From Dryocosmus kuriphilus (taxonomy: Eukaryota; Arthropoda; Insecta; Hymenoptera; Cynipidae), in NCBI GenBank assembly GCA_038277395.1, contig CM076189.1, forward strand, positions 216,172,011 through 216,236,010: DNA of 64,000 nt. Reading direction: 5' to 3'. A program made the translations under genes and the position numbers. A model generated the notes under the pieces. It ran no database searches and was not told the origin of the DNA. It worked only from the letters and a program-made list of their open reading frames with translations. This document shows, one piece after another, positions 1-12,293 of this stretch. The stretch's first letter is position 1; each line of letters opens with the position of its first letter.

Positions 1-2870
1 TAGTAATAAGTACTTTAATTGTTCCTCATTTCTGGTAAAACTTGATTATAATCAATTATAAACAATATTTTATTGTTCATAATTGATTATAATCGATTAA
101 AAACAATAAAAGACTGATTATTTAGGTTTCGAAAAATTCATTAAGATAATTTATGGGAAATGAAATGATCTATAAAAAAATTCTAATAACATTTTTTGAT
201 AAAGTTGATAGTTTCGTCGGAAAATTGAAAAATGTAAAAATTTATTATGAATCCAACTTTAACCTCGAATAACTTTTGAAGGAGTAGATATATAAAACAT
301 TCGTAAGAACCCTTTTTTGTAGGGCGTTAAATTTTCTACAAGACTATATATAGAGCCTTTCATAATTTTTTTTGGTTGATGAGCTATAAAATTCCAAAGT
401 GTAAACAACATCTTTTCCCATGTTATTTAAATGGGAAATTGAAATTTGCGATGCGGCACCCCTTAATATTAATATTAAGGGCTCAGACTTTGACACTGTA
501 TTATTTTCTCGTCATTTCCAACAGTATTTTCGATATGCTTTAAAAAAAAAAATAAAAAATAGTCGATTTTCTTGAAACAGTTTAATATACATGGTCCTAA
601 TACAATTGAGCAATTAAGAATAAACTCTATTTTGAATTTTCAAGAAAAAACTTATTGTGATCCTAATGAGTAATGATTCAAGAAAAAATGCAACATTTAA
701 TAAAAAAGAATAATAAATTATTATTCGGTGATATGTAATTTGTATATAGTCTATGAAACTCTTTTCGATGCGTGTTATATAATAATTAAAACTATAAAAT
801 TATTAATTATTAAATAATGCATATTTTTATTTTGTAAGTAATATACATATTTTTCTGAATATTTTAAATATAAAAAATTATTTTCTTTAAAAATGGGTCA
901 TAATTAAAGATCAAATTACTTAAGTAATTTGAACTATATAACTATATACATATTGAAATATGAAAAATGCATCTAAAGTTTCAATACTGAAAATTGACAA
1001 ATTATTTATGAACATAATAATATCTTCTAGCTAAAGAATATACGGAAGAACACTGTGATAAAGTTCAAAAGAGCCTGTTGCAAGAATTGGAACAATTAAT
1101 TAATCAAACCTGATAAAATTAGGGAAAATAAATAAAAAATAATTTTAAAAATTTGATTATTTGTGAAGAAAAAATATTGAGCATTAAACAATTGTAGAAA
1201 ATTTGGATATTTAATGAACAATTTTAAAAATTATGATTTACAACTTGAGAAACTACTGAATTTGATATAACAAATTAGCCTCTAATATATTTTCAAACAG
1301 CATCCCTAATCAAGTAATTAGCTTCACCCGCAAATAATAATCGTTCTGTGGACACAGGTAAAAGCGGTGCATAAATTACAGATGAAGTTCACACGATCGA
1401 CTCGTAAAACCTTGTATCTCATGATTAATAACTACAAGAGGAGCTTGGTAGTAAACCATTAATTGCAAGCGAAAATCCTATTCGCCAATTAGCCATTCTT
1501 GCGTGTCTTAATAATCATATGTCGATTAACTTGTAATTATCTCATTTCATAATGCATTATTGCGGAATGCATAAATGCAGCGTAATATGTATAATCGATA
1601 TTCTCTATTTTGAATCGGGAGTGTCCGAAAAATTCTATTGGTTTGGATTCCCAAAGGTATTGCAATTTGTAACCAGAAACTACACTATCACGAGTTCATT
1701 GTCTGTACCTGAGGGTAAATAAGTACTGCATTTAGTGTAACGATGCAGGATAGACCACTGACGCATGTATTACGGGCTAAACCGCAGAGAATTATATTGT
1801 AATACCTTCCTTGCTATCGGGCATTTGTACCGAGACGATCAATCACCGAGTGAAAGTACATAACATCACGAGGTACATCAGTTTCTGTTTAAATGAACAA
1901 TTAATAATTCTTATTCTTTTTCAACTTTAAACAAAAAATTGTTTCAGTACTTTTGAAAAATCAAGAAGAATGATTAGGATTCTTGAAACTGAAGAAAGCA
2001 AATTATAGGGGTGGGATTAAATTGTTAATATACTAACGAGTGCAAAAATACTTCTGTATATATTATATGAAAAATACAAAAATATGAGACTAAAAACTGA
2101 AAGACTTGTTTTGTGGTGAAACTTAGTTGCAAAACATTTTTGGAAGAATCATTTAACAATTAGTTATAATATAAGTTTGTGAGGATCCATCCATTTTTTC
2201 TGTATAATATATCAGATGTGTATACTGAAATGTTTTAAAACATATTGATAAATATTTGTAATTTTATTAATTAATAAAAATAATAATTGCACTTACCAAG
2301 AACATTCTGAAGTCTTAAATTCTCTTCGCAGTTTATACACTATTTTTGGACAATTCCAACCACTGGATTAATATATTTGTGTACCCATTTAGGATTAAAA
2401 AACGTAAATTTTCAAAATATAAGTCCGAATTTGGTTGAGACGCGTTACGGACTCGGAAGAGAACTGATCTAGTTCGTTAGTCTTGAGAGAATGCCATGAT
2501 ATTGGACCTAACAACTCCCTTCTCGAAGAACCCCACTTGGTTCTTGAAACTCGATAAGGTGAAGGACTCAAGGACCCTCACGAGGACACGCAAATAATTT
2601 TTAAAAAGTACTTTCCTTCCGGAAGTTGAGCTAGATGTTAGCCTTCAAGGATAGAGGATTTTGTAATAGTTCGTGAAATTTTGCTTAAAAAATAATTGGT
2701 CAATTTCTAAGAATTAATTATATTTTTTCAGATAATTAATGTCTTTGTTGGCATATTTTTGTAAATTTGAACACCTGAACACTCAAATAAGCATTCTGAA
2801 TCTTAACCACATTAAATTTCTAGTTCTTTAAAACAGAAAAATTTCAAACAAAACAAATTTAGATAAATAA
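1..2870. other. AT-rich intergenic DNA, no gene seen
   Basis: No coding region, RNA gene or clear repeat boundary can be supported here. The sequence is AT-rich with many stops in all frames. A somewhat GC-richer patch at about 2440-2620 has no recognisable reading frame or splice sites. Confidence 0.6.
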
Positions 2871-2879
2871 AGATGTTGC

Positions 2880-4440
2880 GGCCTTTCTGGGTTCTTATGA
2901 TGTTTATTATATGCTTTCGTCGACATGTTTCGAGTTAGTTTTAACTCCTACTCGTGACGTTTAATTACATATAATCGATGGCTTCTATATAGAGAATACA
3001 AGTATATTAGTTAGCTGACAGTAATATAGTTTATATAACGAGCGAAATATCATCTTACCAAAGAAGAAGCGTTTTTAGACTTCTCTTCATTTTATGAAAT
3101 ATGGATAATATTTTAACACACAAAGAAAAATGTTCGATTTCACGTTACCATAAAGTTTAACCTACAAAAGATTTTAATTTTGTAAGATATTGAGTAATTT
3201 AACATTATAATTCAATATTAAAAATATGATGCTGGATAGTAGTTACGAGGATGTCATTGTTAAGTTAAAATAATGCATTTAATGCTAAAAACATAAATAA
3301 AAAAGTATGAAAAGTGAGAGAGCCATCTTAGAGGCGTGGCAGAAAAGCCATGCCTATAATTTTAGGTTAGAACTTTAAATACGTATATATTTTGACCCGG
3401 GAAAAATTTGAAATAGAAAAGGAAAAAAGAATTTTGTAATAAAAATATTTTAAGGTAAATCAATTTGTGCAATTAAATTATTATAAATATTACTCAAACC
3501 TTGGATGTCAGATCTAAAATTAACAGAATTTGTATCATATTGTATGTAAATCATTTCGAGAATTAGTCTCTTGTTTAGGCTAGGTCCTATTTCCAGAATT
3601 CGACCATTTTTTAAATTAAAATCGAAATTGTGTGCAAAATCATGAGCGTGTTTGGCGATATCAGTATTGGTTCTATCATTTGCGATAGATCTTTCGTGTT
3701 CACGATTTCAAGTATGTATATTTCTACTGGTTTGGCCGATATAAGTTTTACTACAGTTTTTATATTTGTGTTTATAAACAGTTACATTTGTTTTCTTTTT
3801 TAATTTTACCTTTAGTACTTTTAAAAAAAGTTTTTTTAAGATTATTTTCAATAGAGAAGATTAGCTGTATGTTAATGTTGTTAAAAATTCTAAAAAGGCA
3901 TTCGTCGAGGTTTTGAATATATGGTAGTACAATTTTTTTTTTTCCTTCAGAAACATCATTTGTTTTTACTAAATTTTGTGTATTTTTAATTAGTTTATAG
4001 CGCTCGTCGATTTTGTTTTTGAAAAATCTAATGGCTAACCATTTTTAAGTAAAGTTGTTTTAATAAGATTTAAATTGTCTTTATGGTATCTAACATCAGA
4101 TAATTTTATAATTCTATCGACGAGGCCATAAATTACGCTAATTTTACGGTAAATCGGATGGCAAGAACTATAGTTTAGAAATCTGCCGACCATGTTGGTT
4201 TGCGACACCAGTTAGTGATGACTTTGTTTTTTTTTATCGTTAATGATAAATCTAGAAAGTTAATTTTATTGTTAATTGCCATTTCAATGGTAAATTTTAA
4301 TCTGTCATTAGCAGAGTTAAATTTATCAAGAATTTCGGGAACTTTAATTTTAGGAAGCAAATTAATGTGTCGTCTATGTAACGAAAATAAAAAATTATTG
4401 GAAAATTAATAGATTTATCGGTGAATTTCTAAATCTAAAA
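2880..4440 (-). mobile_element. Decayed Penelope-like retroelement (RT + GIY-YIG endonuclease + 3' region)
   Basis: Read on the - strand, the parts come in Penelope-like order. A reverse-transcriptase palm motif YIDDT lies at about 4367-4380. After a frameshift comes an open stretch (4360-4175) with INFLDLSL and NWCRKPTWSADF, the post-palm block typical of Penelope-like RTs. Frameshifted remnants of the thumb/linker follow. A GIY-YIG endonuclease block at about 3780-3600 holds a VYK..CSKTYIGQTSRN motif and downstream EHERSIAN and AKHAHDF. At least one in-frame TGA (just after TSRNIHT) and several frameshifts make it a dead copy. In this family RT and endonuclease act in target-primed reverse transcription. 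A hammerhead-like fold lies 3' of the endonuclease. The 5' half of RT was not found, so the copy is truncated. The family call is by motif recognition; exact ends are unknown. Confidence 0.75.
2907..2975 (-). ncRNA. Degenerate hammerhead ribozyme-like motif in the Penelope-like 3' region
   Basis: On the - strand a distal stem (ATTATATG with CATATAAT) and a proximal CGTC/GACG pairing enclose a core with ACGAG, then a perfect 6-bp hairpin GAGTTA-AAAC-TAACTC, then CGAAAC and ATGTC. This is the order of a type I minimal hammerhead as known from Penelope-like elements (CUGANGA, stem II, GAAA, very short stem III, NUH cleavage site). The CUGA box appears to have lost two bases, so this copy is probably not catalytic. 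It sits in the expected place, downstream of the endonuclease remnant on the same strand. Confidence 0.55.
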
Positions 4441-6171
4441 TATTGTTATTCTCTGCATTTTGAATACATTCTAAGTTTTAAAATTTAGAATTTCGAGTGA
4501 TCTCAAAACTGTGAACTTAAAAAAATCAAATAATTATAAATTTGAATATTTTTAAGTTTTATAATATTTAATTTTAAAGTAATTATAAATTCAAAAACTT
4601 CACATGTCTGTTTGGACACATGGAATATGTAAGACTGACTGACTAACCTTTAAAACTGAAACGCTACAAAATAAAAATTGTAGTGCGGATCTCAAATAAA
4701 ACTGAATTAACTTTAAAGCAGCTTTATTTTTTGTATATAATAATTTTGGGTAGTTTATCATTTCTGATTTTATTTACAGGATAACTGTTCGTCGCCTATA
4801 GCATCGTTGCTTCAAGCGAAACTGACCGGAACTCAATAACCTTGCTTCACTAATCAATCTGCTAATATATCTACGAAACCCTAAAAAGTGTGTCAATATT
4901 GCTGTGATATAATTAATTTTTTCTGCCTGCTCCTGATATCTCTTTATGCTAAGCAACTTTTTTTCAATTTCAGATTTTTATTACAGATTTGAATTTTGAC
5001 GGACCTCAAAGAGGCAACTTCTTCAGTTTAAAGCTAAACTCAAAAGTAAAGCAAGAACATATTTGAAATATAACAATTATAAACTTGAAGACACGTTAAA
5101 AATTAAAAATTGAAAATTAAAAAATTTGACATTGAACAGTTTTAAACACAACCAATTTATGATTGAAACCACTCTAAGTCGAATAATTTTGATTTCAAGG
5201 TCTTCGAAATTGTATAATTCATCATTGAAAGCGATTAGAATTCAACCCTTGAAATTTTGAAAAAATGTATAATATGGGATTGAAATATCATAGTTTTTGA
5301 AAATTTGTAAATTACCACCTTTTAAAATTGTTCAACTACTGATAGGATAAAAAAAATGGATAGCAATTTTAATTTCGAACCGTTCGAAATTGAATAATTT
5401 TAGATTAAAATATTGGAAACTGGTTGGCTTAAATTTTAAATATATTATTCACAAATATACAACTCCAAAATCCAATTTTTCATTGAATTATCGAAAATTC
5501 TCGCTAGAATTTCGAATTTAAATTGTTCAAAATATTATAGAATATTTGAATAAATAGAATAAATTTGCAAATAAACAATTTTAAATTCACAGCTTTTATA
5601 ATAGCAGTGTTAAGTAAATTATACTTGATTTTCAAATTAACTCGTAACATTAAAGTTACTTACAGAAAAATGTAACTCGTTACAATTACCTACTTCTTTA
5701 AAAAAGTAACTTGATGCAGTTACACTTACTGAAAGAAGTAACTTCAATTTCCCTTAAGATTTACTTTATACAATAACCCACCTCATTTTTTTTATTTTTA
5801 AATAAATGGACATGGCTAAAATAAAACTTATGTAAGCGAAATATTTTGATATGTAAACAGTAATATATTGGGGAATATATAAGTAAATAATAATATAAAT
5901 AAATAATTTTAACTCTTTAGTGTATACTCGATACCAGAAAATGTCCAAATTATAAAATTCCCGAATTTAAATAATTTAAAAAATTTTTTTCCAATAAATA
6001 TGATTTATTTATTCATAATACGATAATTAAATATTTTATTCGTTTAAAATTTTTATGAAAATGTTCAACGTAATTTATTTTAAATTATTTTTTAAATTCA
6101 AACAATTGATTATCTTAAAACAAATTTGCATCGAAAAAAATATTTTATTATTGTATTTTTTACAGTAAAAT

Positions 6172-6211
<40 letters not shown>

Positions 6212-7690
6212 AAAAACTCTAATTGTTTAAATTCGTGAATTTCATAATTTGGCCATTTTTTAGTATCGTACATTGTCCAGTTCAGGTGTTTTCCTTCTCG
6301 GCAATTTTCTAAGGTCGAGAATTTTATTTTTCGGGATATTTCAGTCACCACTATAATACATGAAAACAAGATAATTTATAATAAATATATCAAATATACA
6401 TTTTTCATTTTTCAATGTATTATTATATATTCTTGCAACATATTTTTTTCTCTGAAGACAGAAAATATATTCAAACTCTTTGTACATTAATGAGCTTAAT
6501 GAACACAATGAGCTTAAGAAATTATTTTCCATTTTCAAAAGAAAAGATATATTATAAAAAAAAAAAATATAATAAATTTAACGTGATAAACAGTTTAAAT
6601 ATATTTTAAAGATACATTTAATGTAGAAAAATATGATTCATTGATTAATTTTGTTGTTCATTTAAAAAAGATTCATAAAAATATAGGAAGTGTCATAATA
6701 TGTATATAAAGTTTACTATTTACGAATTTGCAGTCGTATGTGCTAATTTCTTAAAGGTTATTTTTTCCTTAATAAGATATTCAGTGATTATAAACTATGA
6801 CAGTCAAATATTTAGTATACTTTTCACATTCATCTTATAGTTTGTTTCAATAATTTGTATGAATGTATATAATATATACATATTATACTAGGGTGATTAA
6901 TTTTATAAGGCAAAAAAAATGATTTCGTCAAATCCAAGCAGACACATCCGTTCTGTTAGGAGTAGTCGATCGGATAATATTTAGAAGTCCCCTATCAGCA
7001 TTAAAGTATAATATAAGGAAAAAAAGTGTTGATAATTTTTTTCTATAGAATGCTTAAAAATTATCGAATTTTCTTGATTAATTGGGCATTTTTTTTTTAT
7101 TTAAATAATTATAAATTTAAAATATATAGCATATGTTTAGAACAATAATACAGCTATTTTTTGGAATAATTGTTAAAAAGAGTGTTTACTAAGTGTTTAT
7201 GAAAATTGTTTTTAAATACAGTTATGATATTTGACATTAGAGTGAAACTTTTTTTCTTCAAATTACATATAGTCCAGGTAGTACAAGGAGATAATTCTAC
7301 GTGTATAAAAATTTATTACATATATTTATAAGACATTTAGAACTGGAAAATAATTTTAAAAACCAATAAAAAGGATAAAAAGGCTTATATCTGAGATTAA
7401 ATTCAAAAATCTTTTTTTTTTTTAATCACGCTAATACGCATACATAAAAACTTGAACAAAATCATTCATAAAACATTTTTTTTTTTATATATACGCGACT
7501 CCCAAGCTGCAACTTTTTGAGCCTCAATATATACCAAGTAGGTATTTCCGCTTTCTGTAATTATATACTCGATTTAGAATAGTTACAAAAGCAATATTAA
7601 TCAATATTTTGAGTAGCAAAATTACTTATTCTATTTCTTCTACCCAGTAATAGAAACTTTTACTTGTTTTAATTTATAGAAGTACTTTAA
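4441..7690. other. AT-rich intergenic DNA
   Basis: No gene is supported. The short open frames are AT-rich and have no family resemblance or splice context. The only distinct feature is the TA microsatellite near 6.18 kb. Confidence 0.6.
6174..6209. repeat. (TA)n microsatellite
   Basis: An almost uninterrupted run of TA dinucleotides, about 35 bp long, within AT-rich intergenic DNA. Confidence 0.9.
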
Positions 7691-7706
7691 TGCCCCGCCG
7701 GCAGGA

Positions 7707-8160
7707 ATCGATGTGGCAACGTTGTCACAACCGTCACTTTCTAACTTTCTGACGAACGGGCACAACTGGAATAATCGTTGTGGCAACGTTGGTTCAATCG
7801 GTAAAATGTCCGCTTATGTTGAACGCCAATCGTTGCCCTAATGTTGTTTCGATTGGTTGCCAGTAGGTTGTCTCAACGTTGGCGCACCGTCGGTATTACC
7901 AGGTATTACCAGGTATTACATACATAACATTATATAAGTCTAGTTTTATAGCTTGTTCTTACTTTCCAATAAAAGTATTTGAAAAGTATTTTTCTGTAAT
8001 TGTTGTTGGCATATTAATAATGAAACGTTGAGGCAACGTTGCACAACCTTCGTATAAGCGTTTTGTAGATTCGCTGGATGATCCCGACGGTGCGTCAACG
8101 TTGGGACAACCTACTGACAATCAATCGAAACAACATTAGGGCAACGAGAGACATCGATTT
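7707..8160. mobile_element. Inverted-repeat (MITE-like) element rich in the CAACGTTG palindrome
   Basis: Arms at about 7833-7895 and 8087-8146 are inverted copies over roughly 60 bp (ACCGTCGG end, CAACGTTG, AGGTTGTC, TTGCCCTAATGTTG). A possible outer pair, ATCGATGT at 7707 and its complement ending near 8160, may be the true termini. The palindromic 8-mer CAACGTTG recurs about five times, and a short 10-bp direct repeat (GGTATTACCA) lies at 7892-7918. There is no ORF, so the element would be non-autonomous. Superfamily and target duplication are not resolved. Confidence 0.6.
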
Positions 8161-8269
8161 TTGAAGTCAGATTTATACGAACTCGCGACGCGGAATCTGT
8201 CTCCGTTTCACTTAAAATTCGTATTGAGATTGGACTTAGAATATTTTCGGAAGTAAAATATATTTGCAG

Positions 8270-8455
8270 TCATGTTCAACAATAAGAGTTTTCTTTAAAT
8301 ACCCTAAATATATTCCAACAAATTTTCCTTACTTGAATCATCCGATTAAACTCAGATTAGTTCAGAAATATTTCGCGAGTACAACTACTTCCAGAACCAT
8401 CACCGTTGGATTCGCCGAGGATCAGACGAGGAGAGTTCTTCTCTTGGGTGGATGA
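8270..8455 (+). CDS. Weak candidate terminal exon, unidentified
   Basis: A TATTTGCAG acceptor-like sequence is followed by about 61 open codons ending in TGA, with AATAAATAAATAA starting 18 bases after the stop. No domain is recognised, no upstream exon was found, and the body lies just outside a MITE. This may be chance. Start and phase are not determined. Confidence 0.15.
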   Translation, partial: SCSTIRVFFKYPKYIPTNFPYLNHPIKLRLVQKYFASTTTSRTITVGFAEDQTRRVLLLGG

Positions 8456-8620
8456 ACCCACGCCAACCTTCATAATAAATAAATAACTTTAAATTTAAAT
8501 TCAATCTTTCTTTCCCGCGTGTAAATCAAAAGACTCTCACACTGCCCGCGGGGTGGCGTCATCTCTGATGGCGTAATACAACCTTCGGAATATTCATACA
8601 TACGAAACCTCTGGTTCATA

Positions 8621-9262
8621 CTAGGGTACTAAATTAGGTGGGAATATGCAATCGACATTTTGTGTCTTAGAAGCATACGCGGGAAATGCTTGTGATATAC
8701 ACATGTGATTATTTGTGCTAAATGAGAACTAAAAGTGGCACAAAATGCATGGTTTATAGCTCTACGTTGAAAACGCAGTACCAAAGATAGATTTTTTCTA
8801 TATTGTTTCTCTCTAAATGACCCATAAAGGTTTTAAAATGCGTATAAACTCTTAGCAATAGAAGTTTGGAAATCAACTTTTAATTTGGGATTATGTTAGG
8901 AACGTATGAATTATTTATCATCAAAGTAACTTAATTTAATTATCTGAAGTGCAGCTTTTATGAAATCGAGTTATTTGATTGCTCTAGAGCAGTTTTCGAG
9001 AAAATTAAAAAGATATAAGTTTAAAGTGAAAAGTGAGGTTAGAAGCTCATTTATCTGTTTATATATATCTCACACGAAAGTTTATATTTAAGGTATAGTG
9101 ATGAAGAAAACAATTTATATGAAAGATACATAATGTTTGTTTGCAAAGAATAGTTCAATTCATTAGTTTTGTTACAATTATTTTTAATGCTTTACCCTTT
9201 TTTAAATTCGCGGGGACCCAAAATGGCGGCCTTGCATATTCCCACCTAATTTAGTATCCTAG
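8621..9262. mobile_element. 642-bp non-autonomous DNA element with about 31-bp TIRs and a TTCATA duplication
   Basis: The left end CTAGGGTACTAAATTAGG and the right end (complement CTAGGATACTAAATTAGG) match over about 31 bp with one mismatch. They are flanked by TTCATA at 8615-8620 and 9263-9268, a plausible 6-bp target duplication. The interior holds no transposase frame. The superfamily is not assigned from these ends. Confidence 0.7.
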
Positions 9263-9399
9263 TTCATACTAGTTCATACACAGTACACACATACATACAT
9301 TCATACATAAAAAGTATTTTTATTTGAATTTCCTTTTACAAAGAAAATTCTTCTTAAAAATTTGTAAGTGGTAACTGCTAAACATGCTAAAAATGTTGA

Positions 9400-9640
9400 C
9401 AAGTTGTTGTCCGATTGCGGCAGTAGATTAACGGAAAGTTGCTCTACCAACTTAACCTCAATTTGCGGTTAGTTGTGCTATCTCGAGTGATCAACTTTTT
9501 CGTCAACTTTAAGCCAACTTTACGCCAAATCAAAATTTACAACTGTTACCGTCAAGTTTTTGTCCGATTGCGGCATTAGATTAACGGAAAGTTGCTCTCC
9601 AACTTAACCTCAATTTGCGGTAAGTTGTGCGCTCCAGAGA
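9400..9640. repeat. Tandem duplication, period about 153 bp
   Basis: A block starting TGTCCGATTGCGGCA and running through GTTGCTCT..CCAACTTAACCTC occurs at 9408 and again at 9561 with few differences. This is a two-copy local duplication of no recognised function. Confidence 0.8.
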
Positions 9641-11510
9641 TTTGTAGGGTTGTGCCGTAGAGGGAAGATAGGGTTGTGCGGGTTGTGCTATCTGGGTCAA
9701 AGATTCATCTCTGGTCAAAGATATTTCTGTTTCTGGGTACATTTCTAAGTAGTTCACGGAAGTGAGGGCGCCAATAAAATTTGGAATTACAATTTGCTCA
9801 TCGCGCCTCTAAAAGAGTGTGATGGAACTAATCGAGTGATGCCCGTAATTTATCTGAGCGCGAAATTCAAATTTAAATTGTTTCTAATCGACGATGTTCG
9901 AAGGGGTTTACCGTCGAAAGGGATGAAGGTTCTGTCGCTAAGAACTGGAGTTCACCCCGCGTCGTGCTGAAAGTGTTAGAAGAGTCCCGCTGCAAATAAT
10001 TCAGAATCGAAATAAAAAGGCAAATTCCAGGATGCAACCTTCCAATTTTTGTTCGAAAGCTCTGCGTTTCGTACAAGAGAGTCCAGAACCGCACGGTTTT
10101 CAAATCTGTCGATCTCTGGCGATGTTCACCCACGCAGGGGCGGCTGTCGGTCCTCTCCCCACCACCAAGGGTTTGGGCCTACTTCTCGTTCCTTCCATCC
10201 TAACGTGCGCTTGCCTATATCTACTCTAAATCCTAATTCTTTAAGATGTTCGTGACAATTATTTTCTTAATTAATTTATATTTTTCTACACAACTATACT
10301 AATTTTATCATATTCCAATTCGCTGGTTTATAGAACTAAATTTTGAATATTAGTTAATCATTGAAAACGACTCTATATGATTTATTAATAGGACAAAATG
10401 TTGAGAAAATGATGTGAAAAATGTTAATCTAAAATAATTAGGAGAATCTACAATTAGTCGGTGAAAAAGAATGCAAATAATATCTTATGAATTCCAGTAA
10501 AGCTTAAAAATGTGTACTTGGATAAGACTTGTAATTCCGAACCTGAAGTAGTATTTACGCATTCTGATGGTAGATTGAATTAAATCTAAGAATTTTCTAT
10601 AAATAAACATTAATTACAATGATAGTTTTCAATTTGCTATAACTGACCTAATACACTCGATGAGCATAGCACATAATTATAAAAAGTCCTTATAAACTCT
10701 TATTAGTTTAAAGTCTTTGTGTATGTTATTTACAGACAATATTCCTAATAGTCGCCATGCGCCTCTCTTCCAAGTCTCAAAGCAATTCCTACTTTTCAAA
10801 TTTTAAGATACTACATTCAGTTTCGCAGTTGGGAGTTTCCCACCCATGCAATATGCGATGATGTGTATTCCCGCATTCACATGCATACACACACACAACA
10901 ATTAAGAATTTATCGAAATACTATTTTCGAAAATACCCAAGTTTTCAAATATCGAGATTTTTAGATTCGGTTTTACGGTCGAGAATTCCCCACGCACGGA
11001 CACCCAGAATCGCCAAAAAGCAGAAAAAGCTTGCTTTCGTTTTCCGGCAAGGAGGAATTCAAAGAGGTCCTTTCCGAGGGACTTCCTATCGTTTTACGAC
11101 CTACACGTGTTCGCCAACCGGTCTGCACAATCTCTCGTTGCTCGCACAGAATGCCCCTTCGTTCCCAAGAATTCTCAAGTGGTTCGACGAACCTAGGTTG
11201 TAAAATTTGAGAGTGACGGGAAGTGACTTGGCCTTGGAAACTGGACCTTTCGAAGGAAAACCCTCGTTTTTGAGAATTGAGCCAAACCCGAAATTATAGA
11301 ATGAGGATCGTTTGGAGATTCTGCTCTGATATAATCAAATTTGCGCGCGGAGCGCTGATGTTCTACGATGAATACGGGAATCAATACCGGATTCATTACA
11401 ATCGTTACGTGTAGCTTCAGTGCCTCTACAAGTACGTGGTGGAACTATTTGACTGCCGCGCCAACTACTGGTGTGTGGTAGATCTAATTCTTTGCCTTGG
11501 GTTGCGGGCA
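9641..11510. other. Less AT-rich stretch upstream of the zinc-finger gene; no supported gene
   Basis: Sequence at about 9.78-10.23 kb and 10.97-11.40 kb is visibly less AT-rich than its surroundings and holds several overlapping open frames on both strands. None shows a known domain or a convincing exon structure. These may be regulatory or untranslated sequences, or old gene remnants. A (CA)n run lies near 10.89 kb. Confidence 0.35.
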
Positions 11511-11516
11511 GGTTGC

Positions 11517-11594
11517 GGGTAACTGCTGGTATCTGGGGTAACTGCGTACTGCGGTGAACTGCGGTGCACTCAGCACTGAGGTTGACTGCGGTCG
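11517..11594. promoter_or_regulatory. Cluster of AACTGC / ACTGCGGT repeats
   Basis: AACTGC occurs at 11521, 11540 and 11557, and ACTGCGGT at 11548, 11558 and 11585, within about 75 bp. AACTG is a Myb-type core, but no factor can be named safely. The cluster lies about 0.7 kb upstream of the first coding exon of the ZNF143-like gene, so a promoter-proximal role is an inference. Confidence 0.3.
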
Positions 11595-12277
11595 GCTGTT
11601 AAAGTTAAACGTGTTTATGGGTAATATTTCCCAAGATTCTTTGTTCCTAGTGAGACTTAGTGAGCGAAATATTTAAACTCATTTCATAGTATTGTACTTT
11701 TGGATTTTACAATTAAAATCATTTTGTTTCGCTGACATAAATTACAAATGATGTAACACGTGGCTCTCACATGCCTTGTTGATAAACCTGTCAAAGAAAA
11801 TGGCGAGTCCCAAATAAAATTAGGTTTGCAGAATGCTGAATTCGCTGTTCCAACTTTCAAAGTTAGTGCAAACATCCTAAAAAAATACTCCTTTCTATTC
11901 CAATTTTTTAGGATGGATCCATATAAAAACCTTACTCCAAAAGAGACTACGTATATGTATCACTTAGAGAAAATATATACCCTCAAAGTCCTGTAATATT
12001 TTTGGAGCAAATATTTTGTTTGTTTATAATAAACATTCAAACAATGAGTGAAACACTTGTAAAATGATATTGGATTAGTAAATAATTTTTAGTAATGTGA
12101 TTGATCATTTTGTTGCTCTTGTGGAATAAGAACAAGCTGAGAAAATTGAATTTGAGATTTTGAAGTTTTGTTTTTGGTGTTTTGTATACACGTGTAAAAT
12201 AATATAGTTCGGGTATTCTGTACTTCAAGTGTTTTGTACTTTACAAATACATTGAATTTCATTTTTTTCTTTTATAG

Positions 12278-12293
12278 TTCCTCGCTCAGAACT
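12278..12293 (+). other. 5' UTR start of the coding exon (splice acceptor TTTTATAG)
   Basis: A pyrimidine-rich tract ending TTTTATAG at 12277 precedes the ATG by 16 bases. This implies at least one upstream non-coding exon. That exon was not located; the region 11.4-11.9 kb is the likely place. Confidence 0.55.

Noticed and set aside
9873..10255. Overlapping open frames on both strands at about 10 kb
   Set aside because: No domain, no poly(A) or splice context, and three frames open at once in a less AT-rich patch; not enough to call a gene.
11760..11996. 78-codon frame upstream of the zinc-finger gene ending MDPYKNLTPKETTYMYHL
   Set aside because: Starts at GTG with a stop just upstream, no known family and no clear exon structure. 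It could be a remnant or an untranslated exon, but cannot be supported.
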